Notes: a model not told the origin generated them from the letters alone. A stretch of DNA of 64,000 bases from Mycolicibacterium fortuitum subsp. fortuitum (GCF_022179545.1 NZ_AP025518.1:3658001-3722000); one strand, 5' to 3'. Positions 39,263 to 49,080 are shown, counted from the first letter of the stretch. Made by a program: numbers and translations.

Positions 39263-40195
39263 CTAGGTGACGGCCTGTGCGCTCCGAGCCGCCAGGTATT
39301 CGGGCCGTGGCCGCTTGGCGGCGAACGGGTCGGTCAGCGCGTTGTCCACCGAGTTGAACACCAGGAAGACGTTGGAGCGCGGCAGCGGTGTGATGTTGGA
39401 CCCCGAGCCGTGCAGCAGATTCGCGTCGAACCACAGAGCCGTGCCGGGCGGACCGGTGAACTGGTGGATGTCGTGCTGGTCGACGGCCTTGGTCAACGTC
39501 GTCTGATCGGGCACACCGATGCTCTGGGCCACAAGCGAGGTGTCGTGATTGTCATCGGGTGTGGCCCCGACGCACGGGTAGAACGTTTGGTGCGATCCGG
39601 GGATCACCATGAGCGAACCGTTGTACGGATAGTTCTCGGTCAGGGCGATCGAGCACGACACCGCGCGAATGGCGGGCATGCCGTCCTCGGCGTGCCAGGT
39701 CTCGAAGTCCGAATGCCAGTAGAACCCGGTCCCGGTGAACCCCGGCATGAGGTTGATCCGGGCCTGGTGGATGTAGACGTCGCCGCCCAGCAGCTGCCGG
39801 GCGACCGGTAGCACCGTGTCGAGCCGGACCACCTGGGCAACCAGGTCGCTGAGCAGATGCGGTTCGAAGATCGAGCGGATGGTGCCACGCGGCTCGCGGA
39901 TCACCCGGGGGTCATCCGGCTCCAGATCCGCTGCGATCCGGTCGAGTTCGTGCCGTAACAGCGGCAACCAGTCCTCCGAGACGGTCTCCGGCGCCACCAG
40001 ATACCCGTATTCGGAGAAACCATCCAGATGATGCTGGCTGAGCGGACCGTCGGCGGCGCCGCCCCACACCACCGGCTCCTGGCGCGGGATCGGCTCGATG
40101 GCGTGGTCGAGCCGGGTCGGGTAACGGTCTGTCCGTTCAGTACTTGGCATGCCGATGTGCGATCCACCGTCGGCTGGTCGCTGGACTGCCGTCAT
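39263..40195 (-). CDS. ectD: Ectoine hydroxylase EctD
   Basis: The 310-aa product is a 2-oxoglutarate and iron dioxygenase that makes 5-hydroxyectoine. The EctD signature is present (FYWHSDFETWH, then DGMPAIR); the distal His and 2-OG Arg are in LHGSGSN and PLPRSN. The start ATG 40195 overlaps the ectC stop (ATGA); ATG 40150 gives 295 aa and is a possible alternative. It is the last gene of the ect operon. Confidence 0.95.
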   Translation of the reverse strand: MTAVQRPADGGSHIGMPSTERTDRYPTRLDHAIEPIPRQEPVVWGGAADGPLSQHHLDGFSEYGYLVAPETVSEDWLPLLRHELDRIAADLEPDDPRVIREPRGTIRSIFEPHLLSDLVAQVVRLDTVLPVARQLLGGDVYIHQARINLMPGFTGTGFYWHSDFETWHAEDGMPAIRAVSCSIALTENYPYNGSLMVIPGSHQTFYPCVGATPDDNHDTSLVAQSIGVPDQTTLTKAVDQHDIHQFTGPPGTALWFDANLLHGSGSNITPLPRSNVFLVFNSVDNALTDPFAAKRPRPEYLAARSAQAVT

Positions 40196-40584
40196 GCCAC
40201 GGACTGCGGCGCCGGGTACACGCCGTTCTCGTCGTGCACTTCCCGCCCGGTCACCGGAGGGTTGAACACGCACAGCATCCGCAGCTGCTCGTCACACGTA
40301 ACCCGGTGGCGGTCATGGTTGTTGAGCAGATACATGGTGCCGTCGGCGAGCGGGTACTGCTGGCCGGTCTCCAGATCCGTCAGGGTGCCGGTGCCCTCGA
40401 TCACCCACACCGCCTCGACGTGATGCTGGTAGTGGAATTCGTTGACCGAACCGGCCTCGATCGTGGTCTCGTGGAACGAGAATCCGACCCCGTCGCCGGC
40501 CAGGATGATCCGCTTCGAACGCCACGTGCCGTCGGCCACATCGCGGTCGGTTCCGGTGATCTCAGTTGTGGTGCGAACGATCAT
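40192..40584 (-). CDS. ectC: Ectoine synthase EctC
   Basis: The 130-aa cupin cyclises N-gamma-acetyl-diaminobutyrate to ectoine. Family motifs include NEFHYQHHVEAVWVIEGTG and LNNHDRHRV. It lies 13 bases after ectB and overlaps ectD. Confidence 0.97.
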   Translation of the reverse strand: MIVRTTTEITGTDRDVADGTWRSKRIILAGDGVGFSFHETTIEAGSVNEFHYQHHVEAVWVIEGTGTLTDLETGQQYPLADGTMYLLNNHDRHRVTCDEQLRMLCVFNPPVTGREVHDENGVYPAPQSVA

Positions 40585-40597
40585 GTTTCGAGCCTCC

Positions 40598-41884
40598 TCA
40601 GGCCAACGTGACGGCGACGGACTCGGCCAGGATGTCCAGGCCCTCGGACAGTTCGGCGGCCGAGGTGGTCAGCGGCGGGAGCAGTTTGACCACTTCATCG
40701 GACGGTCCACTGGTCTCCATCAACGCGCCGCGGTCGAAGGCTGCCCGGCACACCTGCCCGGCGAGTTCGGCCCGGTCGAACTTGATGCCCTGCGCCATGC
40801 CTCGCCCGCGGGCGGTGACGCCGTCGTGGGCGGCGGCGATCTCCTCGAGACGGGCCCGGGTCAACTCGCCCTTGGCGACCGTTTCAGCGCTGAACTCATC
40901 AGTTTCCCAATATGTTTCGATAGCCGCGGTTGCGGTGACGAACGCCGGGTTGTGGCCACGGAACGTGCCGTTGTGCTCCCCCGGAGCCCACACGTCGAGA
41001 TCGCGTCGGAACAACGTGAGCGCCATCGGCAGACCGTATCCACTGACCGACTTCGATATCGTGACGATATCCGGCACGATGCCTGCGGCCTCGAAGCTGA
41101 AGAACGGGCCCGTGCGGCCACATCCCATCTGCACATCATCGACGATCAGCAGGATGTCGCGCTTGCGGCACAACTCGGACAGCGCCCGCAGCCATTCGAT
41201 CCGTGCCACGTTGAGACCGCCCTCGCCCTGGACGGTTTCGACGATCACCGCCGCCGGGCGGTTGAGCCCGCTGCCCGAATCGTCGAGCACGCGCTCGAAC
41301 CACTGGAAGTCCTCGGTGACCCCGCCGAAGTAGTTGTCGTACGGCATCGGGGTGGCGTGCACCAGCGGGATACCCGCTCCCGCACGCTTCATCGAGTTGC
41401 CGGTGACCGAGAGAGCACCCAACGTCATGCCGTGAAATGCGTTGGTAAAGCTGATGACAGACTCCCGGCCCGTCACCTTCCTGGCCAGTTTGAGCGCGGA
41501 TTCCACCGAGTTGGCCCCTGTCGGCCCGGGGAATTGGACCTTGTAATCGAGCCCGCGCGGCCGCAGGATGAGCCGGTCGAAGCTCTCCAGGAACCGCTGC
41601 TTGGCCGCGGTTGCCATGTCCAGAGAGTGCACGATCCCGTCAGAGGCGAGGTATTCGAGCAACGGCTCCTTGAGCGCGGCGTTGTTGTGGCCGTAGTTCA
41701 GCGCCCCCGCCCCGGCGAAGAAATCGATGTAGGTACGGCCGGAGGTGTCGGTGACCCAGGAACCCGCAGCGCGATCCATGACGGTCGGCCATCCGCGGCA
41801 ATAGCTGCGAACCTCGGACTCCACCGAGCTGAACACCTCGGGCAGGTCTGATTCGGTCAACGGCGCTGTCGTTGCGAGCAGCAA
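40598..41884 (-). CDS. ectB: Diaminobutyrate-2-oxoglutarate transaminase EctB
   Basis: The 428-aa class III aminotransferase converts aspartate semialdehyde to diaminobutyrate using glutamate. The PLP Lys is in TISKSVSGYGLP; FHGMTLGALSVTGN and VDDVQMGCGRTG are conserved. The start is TTG at 41884, supported by GGAAGGA at a normal distance; no better in-frame start is seen. Confidence 0.95.
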   Translation of the reverse strand: MLLATTAPLTESDLPEVFSSVESEVRSYCRGWPTVMDRAAGSWVTDTSGRTYIDFFAGAGALNYGHNNAALKEPLLEYLASDGIVHSLDMATAAKQRFLESFDRLILRPRGLDYKVQFPGPTGANSVESALKLARKVTGRESVISFTNAFHGMTLGALSVTGNSMKRAGAGIPLVHATPMPYDNYFGGVTEDFQWFERVLDDSGSGLNRPAAVIVETVQGEGGLNVARIEWLRALSELCRKRDILLIVDDVQMGCGRTGPFFSFEAAGIVPDIVTISKSVSGYGLPMALTLFRRDLDVWAPGEHNGTFRGHNPAFVTATAAIETYWETDEFSAETVAKGELTRARLEEIAAAHDGVTARGRGMAQGIKFDRAELAGQVCRAAFDRGALMETSGPSDEVVKLLPPLTTSAAELSEGLDILAESVAVTLA

Positions 41885-41931
41885 GGCACAATCCTTCCAA
41901 TCAATTCAAACTGGTTATCAGACAACCGACT

Positions 41932-42477
41932 TCAGCGATGCAGCGGTGTGGCGATGGGCCCCATCCGCAGGATCGGCTCTTCTTCGTGCGCGCCTGTTGC
42001 GTCGAGGAGGTCGGACCCGAAATGCGGGTCTTCGACCATGGGAACGCCGTGCCGGCGGGCGAAAGCACCGAAGAATGCACGTGATGCGGTGTTGCCGGGC
42101 GCGACCGTGGCCTCGACCGTGACGGGACGCCCGTCACGGGCTGTGCGCACCCGGTGCACGAGCGCGTCGAGCATCGTGCTCGCCAGTCCCCCGCCCTGTG
42201 CGAACGGAGCCACCGCGACCTGCCACACGAACAGGACATCCGGTCGCGGCGGCGGGTGGTATCCAGTGATGAATCCGTGCAGGTCACCGTCACGTTCGGC
42301 CACTATTGACGTGGCAGCAAAATCGGTTGCCAGCAAAAGATAGGCGTACGTGGAATTCAGATCCAGCACCTTGGTGGCTTCCGCGAGGTTACGGATACCA
42401 ATCGCATCGGTACCCCGCGGAGCACGCAGGAATTCTTCCCGGGAATGGCGTCCCGGGACGCTTTCTAAAACACGCAT
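41932..42477 (-). CDS. ectA: Diaminobutyrate acetyltransferase EctA
   Basis: The 181-aa GNAT enzyme acetylates diaminobutyrate. LDLNSTYAYLLLATDFAATS is a typical EctA segment, and the acetyl-CoA loop is seen near AQGGGLASTML. It is the first gene of ectABCD; a 412-base non-coding stretch precedes it. Confidence 0.96.
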   Translation of the reverse strand: MRVLESVPGRHSREEFLRAPRGTDAIGIRNLAEATKVLDLNSTYAYLLLATDFAATSIVAERDGDLHGFITGYHPPPRPDVLFVWQVAVAPFAQGGGLASTMLDALVHRVRTARDGRPVTVEATVAPGNTASRAFFGAFARRHGVPMVEDPHFGSDLLDATGAHEEEPILRMGPIATPLHR

Positions 42478-42889
42478 ATCGAGTTAAAAGTCACCACCGA
42501 ACTTCTCAGCGATCATCGTCAGTTTCAGGCCATCGGTGCACTCGACGTAAGCACACGCCCCTGCCCGGATCAAGCTCCGACACCGGCCGAGGCGCCTTGA
42601 TTCGTCGGTTGCCACCCGGTTTGACCTGCACCGATGCCGACATTCGTCAATCTCAGAAAAATGTTAGCGCCGTTATCGAATCGTTACGTTCGCGCACGAG
42701 CACCACGCTGAGACGCGGCTACGCGCATCGTGATGGCGGCTGTCACCATCCGGCAGGCCCGCACCTGACGGGAAGTCCTGCCGACAATTCGGATCGAAAA
42801 TTCAAACCGAAATTTAATAATCGAACTCCGGTGCCACCGCGGATAACCGGTCGAATATGCTCGGAGGGTTTCCTCCTATGGGCACCACA
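42478..42889 (-). other. Non-coding region upstream of ectA
   Basis: This 412-base stretch between ectA and the DMT gene has no ORF with coding character. It holds the likely ect promoter. A GTTAT-n6-GTTAC pair lies at 42672-42687 and an AT-rich patch at about 42787-42828. No terminator is clear at the DMT end. Confidence 0.7.
42672..42687. promoter_or_regulatory. GlnR-box-like motif upstream of ectA
   Basis: GTTAT CGAATC GTTAC has the 5-6-5 form of the actinobacterial GlnR box (GTnAC-n6-type half sites). It is about 195 bases upstream of ectA. In Streptomyces, GlnR represses ectABCD. This is a pattern match only, with one mismatch in the first half. Confidence 0.4.
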
Positions 42890-43885
42890 TCAGCCACCGT
42901 GCGGCAGAACGGGCAACGCTGCGGGATCCGCGGCGCCACCTCCCCCGCTCGTCGCGGACGACGACCGCCCGCACCGACATCCGGCACAGTCGTCGGTCGG
43001 CACCGACGACCATTGCCCCGCAGACGGAGCTACCAGCACTCTCCGCCCCCACGTGGTTCCGGCGATGACCAGCGCCGCACCGGCAATTGCCTTGGCGGTC
43101 ACGGGATCACCAGCCACCGCGACGCCGATGACGGCAGCCCACAGCGGTTCGGTACCCAGCAGCAGACTGACACGGGCCGGGCTGCTCGTGCGCAAGGCCC
43201 GCAGCTGAACGAGAAACGCGAACACCGTGCACGCGAACACCAGATAGCCGAGGACGCACCAGTCGGTGGCCCCATAGCCCGCCGTCACCGCCGCCACCGA
43301 TTGCCCCGACGCCGCACGCAGGATGAGCGCCAGCACGGCGACGGTGGTCAGTTGCACCAGAGTGGTTCGGGCCGAGTCGATTTCATGTGCCTCCGACATC
43401 CTCGCCATGACGGTGACATGCACCGCCCGTATCAGGGCGGCGATCACGATCACGATGTCGCCCGCTCGCGGGGTGGTCGGGCCGACCGCCTGCGTCAGCA
43501 GTGCGCACCCGGCCACCGCGAGCGCCGCCGCAAGGTAGTAGCGGTGCGCCACCCGCTGTCGCTGGATCATGGGCGTGGCCACGACGGTCATCGCCATGAG
43601 CAGACCCGCATTGGACGCCGACGTCATCGTCACGCCATAGGTCTCAGCCACACAGACTCCGGCCAGCAGTATCCCGCCGACGACACCCGAGCCCACCTCG
43701 ACGCGGCTCATCGCCGTCAGCCGCCGACAGAAGATGACGGCGAGCACCGCGGCCGCGAGCGTGAACCGGACCACCAGCAACGCGAAAACCGCGGCGGGCG
43801 TCGCGATTTCCTTGGTGGCCAGATAGCTCGAGCCCCACGCCACGGCCACGACGACCAGCCAGAAGTCGGTAGAGCGTCGAATCAT
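42890..43885 (-). CDS. EamA/DMT-family transporter
   Basis: The 331-aa protein has about ten membrane helices in two EamA repeats (VVAVAWGSSYLATKEIATPA at the start; LGTEPLWAAVIGVAV in the second repeat). The C-terminal tail is hydrophilic with RCGRSSSATSGGGG. It exports metabolites or amino acids in related cases. It is divergent from a LysR regulator. Confidence 0.87.
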   Translation of the reverse strand: MIRRSTDFWLVVVAVAWGSSYLATKEIATPAAVFALLVVRFTLAAAVLAVIFCRRLTAMSRVEVGSGVVGGILLAGVCVAETYGVTMTSASNAGLLMAMTVVATPMIQRQRVAHRYYLAAALAVAGCALLTQAVGPTTPRAGDIVIVIAALIRAVHVTVMARMSEAHEIDSARTTLVQLTTVAVLALILRAASGQSVAAVTAGYGATDWCVLGYLVFACTVFAFLVQLRALRTSSPARVSLLLGTEPLWAAVIGVAVAGDPVTAKAIAGAALVIAGTTWGRRVLVAPSAGQWSSVPTDDCAGCRCGRSSSATSGGGGAADPAALPVLPHGG

Positions 43886-43933
43886 GCGGAACAGCGTGTG
43901 CCGCGGGCAACAGTTCAGTCAAGCTAATGTTTT

Positions 43934-43948
43934 TACATCTTATATGTA
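43934..43948. promoter_or_regulatory. Probable LysR operator between DMT and LysR genes
   Basis: TACAT-n5-ATGTA forms an inverted repeat in a very AT-rich patch, with a further TACAT just before the LysR start. It fits the T-n11-A type of LysR box and lies between divergent starts at 43885 and 43959. Confidence 0.6.
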
Positions 43949-43958
43949 GGATTGCTAC

Positions 43959-44900
43959 ATGGATGTCGGTCGCCTCAGGATGCTGCGTGAGCTGGCCGAT
44001 CACGGGACGGTCGGAGCAGTCGCGCTGGTGCTGTCCATGACGCCCTCGGCCGTCTCCCAGCAGCTGAAGATCCTGCAACGCGAAGCCGGCGTGCCGCTGA
44101 TCGAACCCGACGGCAGGCGGGTACGACTGACCGAAGCCGGGCATGTCCTCGTCGAGCACGCCGACGCGGTGCTGGCCGCGCTCGACCGCGCCCGGGCCGA
44201 GATGGACGCCTACCGCAGCACACCTCGCGGCGCGGTGAGCGTGTCGTTCTTTCCGTCCGGAGCCGCGATGCTCCTGGCCCCGTTGATAATCCGGGCCGCT
44301 GAGCGCGGGGTCCAGGTTCTCGGACGCGACGTCGACGTTCCGGCATCCAGAGCCCCGGCGCAACTCGCCGATTTCGATGTGGTGGTGGTGCACCGCGACG
44401 AGCGCGACGCCGCGTCGTGGGGGCCGCGCTTCGAGGCGACCGAGCTGTTGCGTGAGCCGTTGGATGTCGTCCTACCACCCGCGCACCCGCTCGCGGACCG
44501 CGACGACGTTCGGTTGGCCGACCTGGCCGACGAACACTGGATCGGTGTCGAAGGCGGTTTGATGGTCGACGACGTACTGAACTCGATCGCGATCGTATCC
44601 GGAGTGCAACCCCGAATCACCCAGCGGATCAATGACTTCCGTGTCGTCGAGGAACTGGTCCACGCGGGCGCCGGCATCGCCTTGATGCCCCGTTACGTGA
44701 AATTGGCGCGCGAATTGGTGCGGTTGCCGATCACCGACATCTCGGTGGCCCGCCGGGTGGAGGCGATCACCCGTGCGGGGGCGGGCAACCGGCCGGCGGT
44801 GGCCGCCGTGCTCGAGGAGCTGCGCGCGATCGCAGCCGGCATCAGTCCAACAGCCGACGAACATGCCCGCGCACGATCCGCCGGGCCAGCTCGGGACTGA
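43959..44900 (+). CDS. LysR-family transcriptional regulator
   Basis: The 313-aa protein has an N-terminal winged helix (MDVGRLRMLRELADHGTVGA; SMTPSAVSQQLKILQREAG) and a periplasmic-binding-like ligand domain. It probably controls the divergent DMT gene. Its 3' end overlaps the convergent TetR gene by 59 bases. Confidence 0.92.
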   Translation: MDVGRLRMLRELADHGTVGAVALVLSMTPSAVSQQLKILQREAGVPLIEPDGRRVRLTEAGHVLVEHADAVLAALDRARAEMDAYRSTPRGAVSVSFFPSGAAMLLAPLIIRAAERGVQVLGRDVDVPASRAPAQLADFDVVVVHRDERDAASWGPRFEATELLREPLDVVLPPAHPLADRDDVRLADLADEHWIGVEGGLMVDDVLNSIAIVSGVQPRITQRINDFRVVEELVHAGAGIALMPRYVKLARELVRLPITDISVARRVEAITRAGAGNRPAVAAVLEELRAIAAGISPTADEHARARSAGPARD

Positions 44901-45399
44901 CCCGGTCCGGCTCCACCGCCACCGAACAGGCCAGCCCGTCCAACAGGGCCAGCAGTTCGACGGCAGCCTCCGCCGCGTCGACGCCCGGCGCAGCCTCCGC
45001 GATCAGATCGGCCAGCCAGCCCGACATCCGCGTCCAGTCCTGCCGATGCCGGATCGCGGTCTGCTCGTCGACCGCGGCGCGGGCCAGGCGCAATAACCAG
45101 GCCACGCTGATGTCGCGGTCGTCGGGTTCCGGACACACCAGCGCCACTGCCAGTGTCTCGAGTCTCTGCGCTGCAGACATTTCGGGACCGAGCCGCTCCC
45201 CCAGCCGGCCCATGAACCGCGTGCCTGCGCGGTCCATCGCGGCACCCAGCATCGCGTCCTTGGTCGGGAAGTGGTGTTGCACTGCGCCGATCGAAACCTC
45301 AGCGAGCGCGGCGACCTTGCGTACCGATACGCCCTCGAATCCCTCTGCCACCAGGACACGCAGCACCGCATCGGCCATGCGCTCATACGGCGTGCTCAC
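44842..45399 (-). CDS. TetR-family transcriptional regulator
   Basis: The 185-aa protein starts at GTG 45399. Its HTH contains ALAEVSIGAVQHHFPTKDAM, and the rest is a compact helical domain. A perfect operator-like dyad lies before the divergent DUF418 gene, so it likely represses that gene and itself. Confidence 0.88.
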   Translation of the reverse strand: MSTPYERMADAVLRVLVAEGFEGVSVRKVAALAEVSIGAVQHHFPTKDAMLGAAMDRAGTRFMGRLGERLGPEMSAAQRLETLAVALVCPEPDDRDISVAWLLRLARAAVDEQTAIRHRQDWTRMSGWLADLIAEAAPGVDAAEAAVELLALLDGLACSVAVEPDRVSPELARRIVRGHVRRLLD

Positions 45400-45417
45400 G
45401 ATCTCAGCATAGGCGAC

Positions 45418-45439
45418 CCATACGTTCGTATGGTAGCGT
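45418..45439. promoter_or_regulatory. Operator dyad overlapping the DUF418 promoter
   Basis: CCATACG-TT-CGTATGG (45418-45433) is a perfect 7-base inverted repeat. A TAGCGT -10-like box follows at 45434-45439, 9 bases before the ATG at 45448, so the message is nearly leaderless. Binding here would block the promoter. Confidence 0.75.
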
Positions 45440-45447
45440 CCGCCGAC

Positions 45448-46627
45448 ATGTCCTCGACACGCCTGCAGTCCCTGGACGTCCTGCGCGGCATCGCCATCCT
45501 CGGCACCCTGGGCACCAATATCTGGATCTTCACCGATCCCGAGGGGCTGATCGGCTACCTGCAGGGGCCTTCCGCCTCGCCCTGGCGGCCGGTCGAGATC
45601 ACGCTGCAGGTGTTGGCGCAGGGCAAGTTTCTTGGGTTGCTAACGATCATGTTCGGCATCGGCCTTGCCCTGCAACAACGTTCAGTGCTCAACGGCGGCG
45701 GCCATTGGCCGGGAAGTTACCCATGGAGGGCACTGCTGCTGCCTGATCGACGGGATCGTCCACTTCGTGTTGTTCACCGAGTTCGACGTCCTGACCGGCT
45801 ACGCCATCACCGGCTGGATCGTGTCCTATCTGTTGGTCACCGCGCCGCGTACTCAGCTCCGGATCATCGCGGCCGCCGCGGCCGTGCACCTGGCGTTGCT
45901 CACCGCGATCACCGTCGCCCTGCTGAACATGCCCGGCGGCGACGAATCACCACAACCGCTGGACCCGAATCCGTATGCGGACGGATCTTTCTGGGATCTG
46001 GTCGCTTTCCGGCTGGATCACGTGCTGCTCTTCCGCCTGGAGACGCTGCTGATCTTCCCGATGTCGATCGCGCTGTTCCTGTTGGGCGCCAGGCTCTTCC
46101 ATGCCGGCGTATTGGAAGCGCGCGGGGCGGCACTGCGTCGGCGGCTGATCTGGCTGGGGTTCGCAGTCGCCGCGCCGCTGGACATCGCGTTGGAGGTCGG
46201 GGGCGGGGGCCCCGGCTTGATCCTGGCGCGCTACGGCGTGGCACCGTTCGTCTCGATGGCCGTCCTGGCGTTGGTGGCCGAGTTCTACCTGCGCCGCCCC
46301 GAACCGGGGTGGACCGGCCGACGGATGGCCGAAGTCGGCCGGATGGCGTTGTCCAGCTATGTGTTACAGAACCTGGTGGCCTCGTCGATCTGCTACGGCT
46401 GGGGACTCGGCGTCGCCGCCGAGATTTCGGACGCTCATCGGGCACCGGCCACCGTCGCGATCTATCTCGCGGTGATCGCGGTGGTGATGTGCTTCGCGCA
46501 CCTGTGGCTGCGCCGGTTCCGCCGAGGCCCGGTGGAGTGGCTGTGGAACACCAGCTACCGGGCCCTGGCGGACCGCACGACAGACCGTCCTACAGGTACT
46601 GCCCCAGGTTCGACTCGGTGTCGATAG
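45448..46627 (+). pseudogene. DUF418 membrane protein, frameshifted
   Basis: The first frame encodes MSSTRLQSLDVLRGIAILGT and the family's LLTIMFGIGLALQQR to about 45741. The conserved continuation LIDGIVHFVLFTEFDVLTGY is in the frame shifted by +1, which then runs to 46627. Removing one C at 45742-45743 gives a continuous 392-residue protein of normal DUF418 length with about eight to ten membrane helices. The break may be a real mutation or a sequencing error. Its end overlaps mpa by 38 bases. Confidence 0.85.
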
Positions 46628-48431
46628 CCCTGCTGGCACTGCTGCTCTTCCCGGTGACCAGCGTGCGGATGTAGACGATCCGCTCGCCCTTCTTGCCCGA
46701 GATCCGGGCCCAGTCATCGGGATTGGTCGTGTTGGGCAGGTCTTCGTTCTCCGCGAACTCGTCGACGATCGAATCCAACAGGTGCTGGATACGCAGACCG
46801 GGCTGGCCGGTCTCCAGCACGCTCTTGATGGCGTTCTTCTTCGCCCGGTCGACAACGTTCTGGATCATCGCGCCGGAGTTGAAGTCCTTGAAGTACATGA
46901 CTTCCTTGTCACCGTTGGCGTAGGTGACCTCCAGGAACCGGTTGTCGTCGATCTCGGCGTACATCCGGTCCACGACCTTCTCGATCATGGTCTTGATCGT
47001 CAGCGAGCGGTCGTCGCCGAACTCGGCGAGGTCGTCGGCGTGCACCGGCAGATCCTCGGTGAGGTACTTGCTGAAGATGTCCTGCGCCGACTCGGCGTCG
47101 GGCCGCTCGATCTTGATCTTGACGTCCAGACGGCCGGGCCGCAGGATCGCCGGATCGATCATGTCCTCGCGGTTGGAGGCACCGATGACGATGACGTTCT
47201 CCAGCCCCTCGACGCCGTCGATCTCCGAAAGCAACTGCGGCACAACCGTTGTCTCGACGTCGGAGCTGACGCCGGTGCCGCGGGTACGGAAGATCGAGTC
47301 CATCTCGTCGAAGAACACGATCACCGGGGTGCCTTCGGACGCCTTCTCACGGGCGCGCTGGAAGATCAGCCGGATGTGACGTTCGGTCTCACCGACGAAT
47401 TTGTTCAGCAGCTCGGGGCCCTTGATGTTGAGGAAGTAGCTCTTCGCCTCACGGGCGTCGTCGCCACGAACCTCGGCCATCTTCTTGGCCAGCGAGTTGG
47501 CCACGGCCTTGGCGATCAGCGTCTTACCGCAACCGGGGGGACCATAGAGCAGCACGCCTTTGGGCGGACGCAGCGAGTACTCGCGGTACAGCTCCTTGTG
47601 CAGGAACGGCAACTCGACGGCGTCGCGGATCTGCTCGATCTGCCGGCCCAGGCCACCGATGTCGTTGTAGCTGACATCGGGCACCTCTTCGAGGACCAGG
47701 TCCTCGACCTCGGCCTTGGGGATGCGCTCGAAGGCGTATCCGGCCTTGGTGTCGACCAGCAGCGAATCGCCGGGACGCAGCTTGCGCGGCCGGTTGTCGT
47801 CGAGCGCGCCCTCGTAGCCATCGGGCAGGTCGGCGGCCGCGATCAGCGGCTCGGCCAGCCAGACGATGCGCTCCTCGTCGGCATGACCGACCACCAGCGC
47901 TCGGTGGCCGTCGGCCAGGATTTCGCGCAACGTGCTGATCTCGCCTACCGATTCGAAGTTGCCCGCCTCGACCACGGTGAGCGCCTCGTTGAGCCGGACC
48001 GTCTGGCCCTGCTTGAGCGAGGAGGTCTCGATGTTCGGCGAGCAGGTCAGTCGCATCTTGCGGCCGGAGGTGAACACGTCGACGGTGTCGTCCTCGTGGG
48101 TGCCCAGCAGGACGCCGTAGCCGCTGGGCGGCTGCCCCAGCCGGTCCACCTCCTCGCGCAGGGCGAGCAGCTGTTGGCGGGCTTCCTTGAGGGTGTCCAT
48201 GAGCTTGGCGTTCCGCGACGCGAGCGAGTCGATCCGCGCCTCAAGCTGGTGGACGTCACGGGCACTGCGCAGCCCGCTCTGGGGCCCTACCGCATTCTCC
48301 AGTTGCTCACGCAGAACCGCAGCCTCGCGACGCAGCGATTCGAGCTCGGCGGCATCGTCGCTGGACATGGGTTGCGAGTGGCCGTCCGAAAAACTCTCGG
48401 CATAGCCGTCCGAACGCTCTGACTCACTCAT
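46590..48431 (-). CDS. mpa: Mycobacterial proteasome ATPase Mpa (ARC)
   Basis: The 613-aa AAA ATPase unfolds pupylated proteins and feeds them to the proteasome. It has an N-terminal coiled coil (about 25-95) that binds Pup, two OB-like domains, and an AAA module with Walker A GPPGCGKT (Lys303) and Walker [13 protein letters not shown]. The C-terminus is GQYL, the motif that docks into the alpha ring. It converges with the DUF418 gene. Confidence 0.97.
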   Translation of the reverse strand: MSESERSDGYAESFSDGHSQPMSSDDAAELESLRREAAVLREQLENAVGPQSGLRSARDVHQLEARIDSLASRNAKLMDTLKEARQQLLALREEVDRLGQPPSGYGVLLGTHEDDTVDVFTSGRKMRLTCSPNIETSSLKQGQTVRLNEALTVVEAGNFESVGEISTLREILADGHRALVVGHADEERIVWLAEPLIAAADLPDGYEGALDDNRPRKLRPGDSLLVDTKAGYAFERIPKAEVEDLVLEEVPDVSYNDIGGLGRQIEQIRDAVELPFLHKELYREYSLRPPKGVLLYGPPGCGKTLIAKAVANSLAKKMAEVRGDDAREAKSYFLNIKGPELLNKFVGETERHIRLIFQRAREKASEGTPVIVFFDEMDSIFRTRGTGVSSDVETTVVPQLLSEIDGVEGLENVIVIGASNREDMIDPAILRPGRLDVKIKIERPDAESAQDIFSKYLTEDLPVHADDLAEFGDDRSLTIKTMIEKVVDRMYAEIDDNRFLEVTYANGDKEVMYFKDFNSGAMIQNVVDRAKKNAIKSVLETGQPGLRIQHLLDSIVDEFAENEDLPNTTNPDDWARISGKKGERIVYIRTLVTGKSSSASRAIDTESNLGQYL

Positions 48432-48576
48432 ATTGCGCTCCCTCCCGCACCGTAAGTTGGTGCAGTAACAACTTCAACGCTACCGGCGATTCAGCCATTG
48501 TGTGTGCTCTAGGAACGAGACACACCAGCACCACTGTTAGCCTCTTAGTTCAGTTGGTCCGATCGAAAGGACAGTC

Positions 48577-49080
48577 GTGGCCTTGAAAACCCTCGTTACC
48601 GGCTTTATCACCGCAGCTGCCGCCGCCGCCGTGGTGGGCGGAGCTGCGGCGGGTGTGACTTCCATTGCATCCAGCGGCATGTCGGCCGCCCCGGCGATCC
48701 AGCCGGTCGTGTTCGATGCACCCCTGCCGGCCACCCCGGCACCGGACCTGGCTACACCGCTGGTGCAGACCCTGCAGGCGCTCGCCAGTGGCGGCTCGTT
48801 CAGCGGCAAGGCCAGCTACATCCAGGGCGGCATCGGCCGCATCGAGAGCATCGCGGCGGACCGCGCGTACAGCAAGGCCGCAGCCGAAGGAAAGTTCCCG
48901 CTGACCTTCGACATCGCGAACATCGATGACCAGGGCGGCGTGGCGTATGCCGATGTCACCGCCACCTCGAACACGGGCGGCACCGCGACCCAGAACATCC
49001 AGTTCGTGGCAGGCCCCAGCCCCACCGGCTGGCAGATCTCCAAGGGATCGGCCATGGCGTTGCTGTCTTCTGTCGGCTGA
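48577..49080 (+). CDS. MTB12/CFP-2-like secreted protein
   Basis: The 167-aa product (GTG at 48577, GAAAGGA site) has a signal peptide (about 1-30; LVTGFITAAAAAAVVGGAAA) and a domain with GGIGRIESIAADRAYSKAA, as in the low-molecular-weight antigen MTB12. Function unknown; the family is secreted or surface-exposed. It lies next to LppK, which has a related domain. Confidence 0.83.
   Translation: MALKTLVTGFITAAAAAAVVGGAAAGVTSIASSGMSAAPAIQPVVFDAPLPATPAPDLATPLVQTLQALASGGSFSGKASYIQGGIGRIESIAADRAYSKAAAEGKFPLTFDIANIDDQGGVAYADVTATSNTGGTATQNIQFVAGPSPTGWQISKGSAMALLSSVG

Noticed and set aside
46782..48422. A 546-codon + strand frame opposite mpa
   Set aside because: Antisense shadow of mpa; no domain and no ribosome site.
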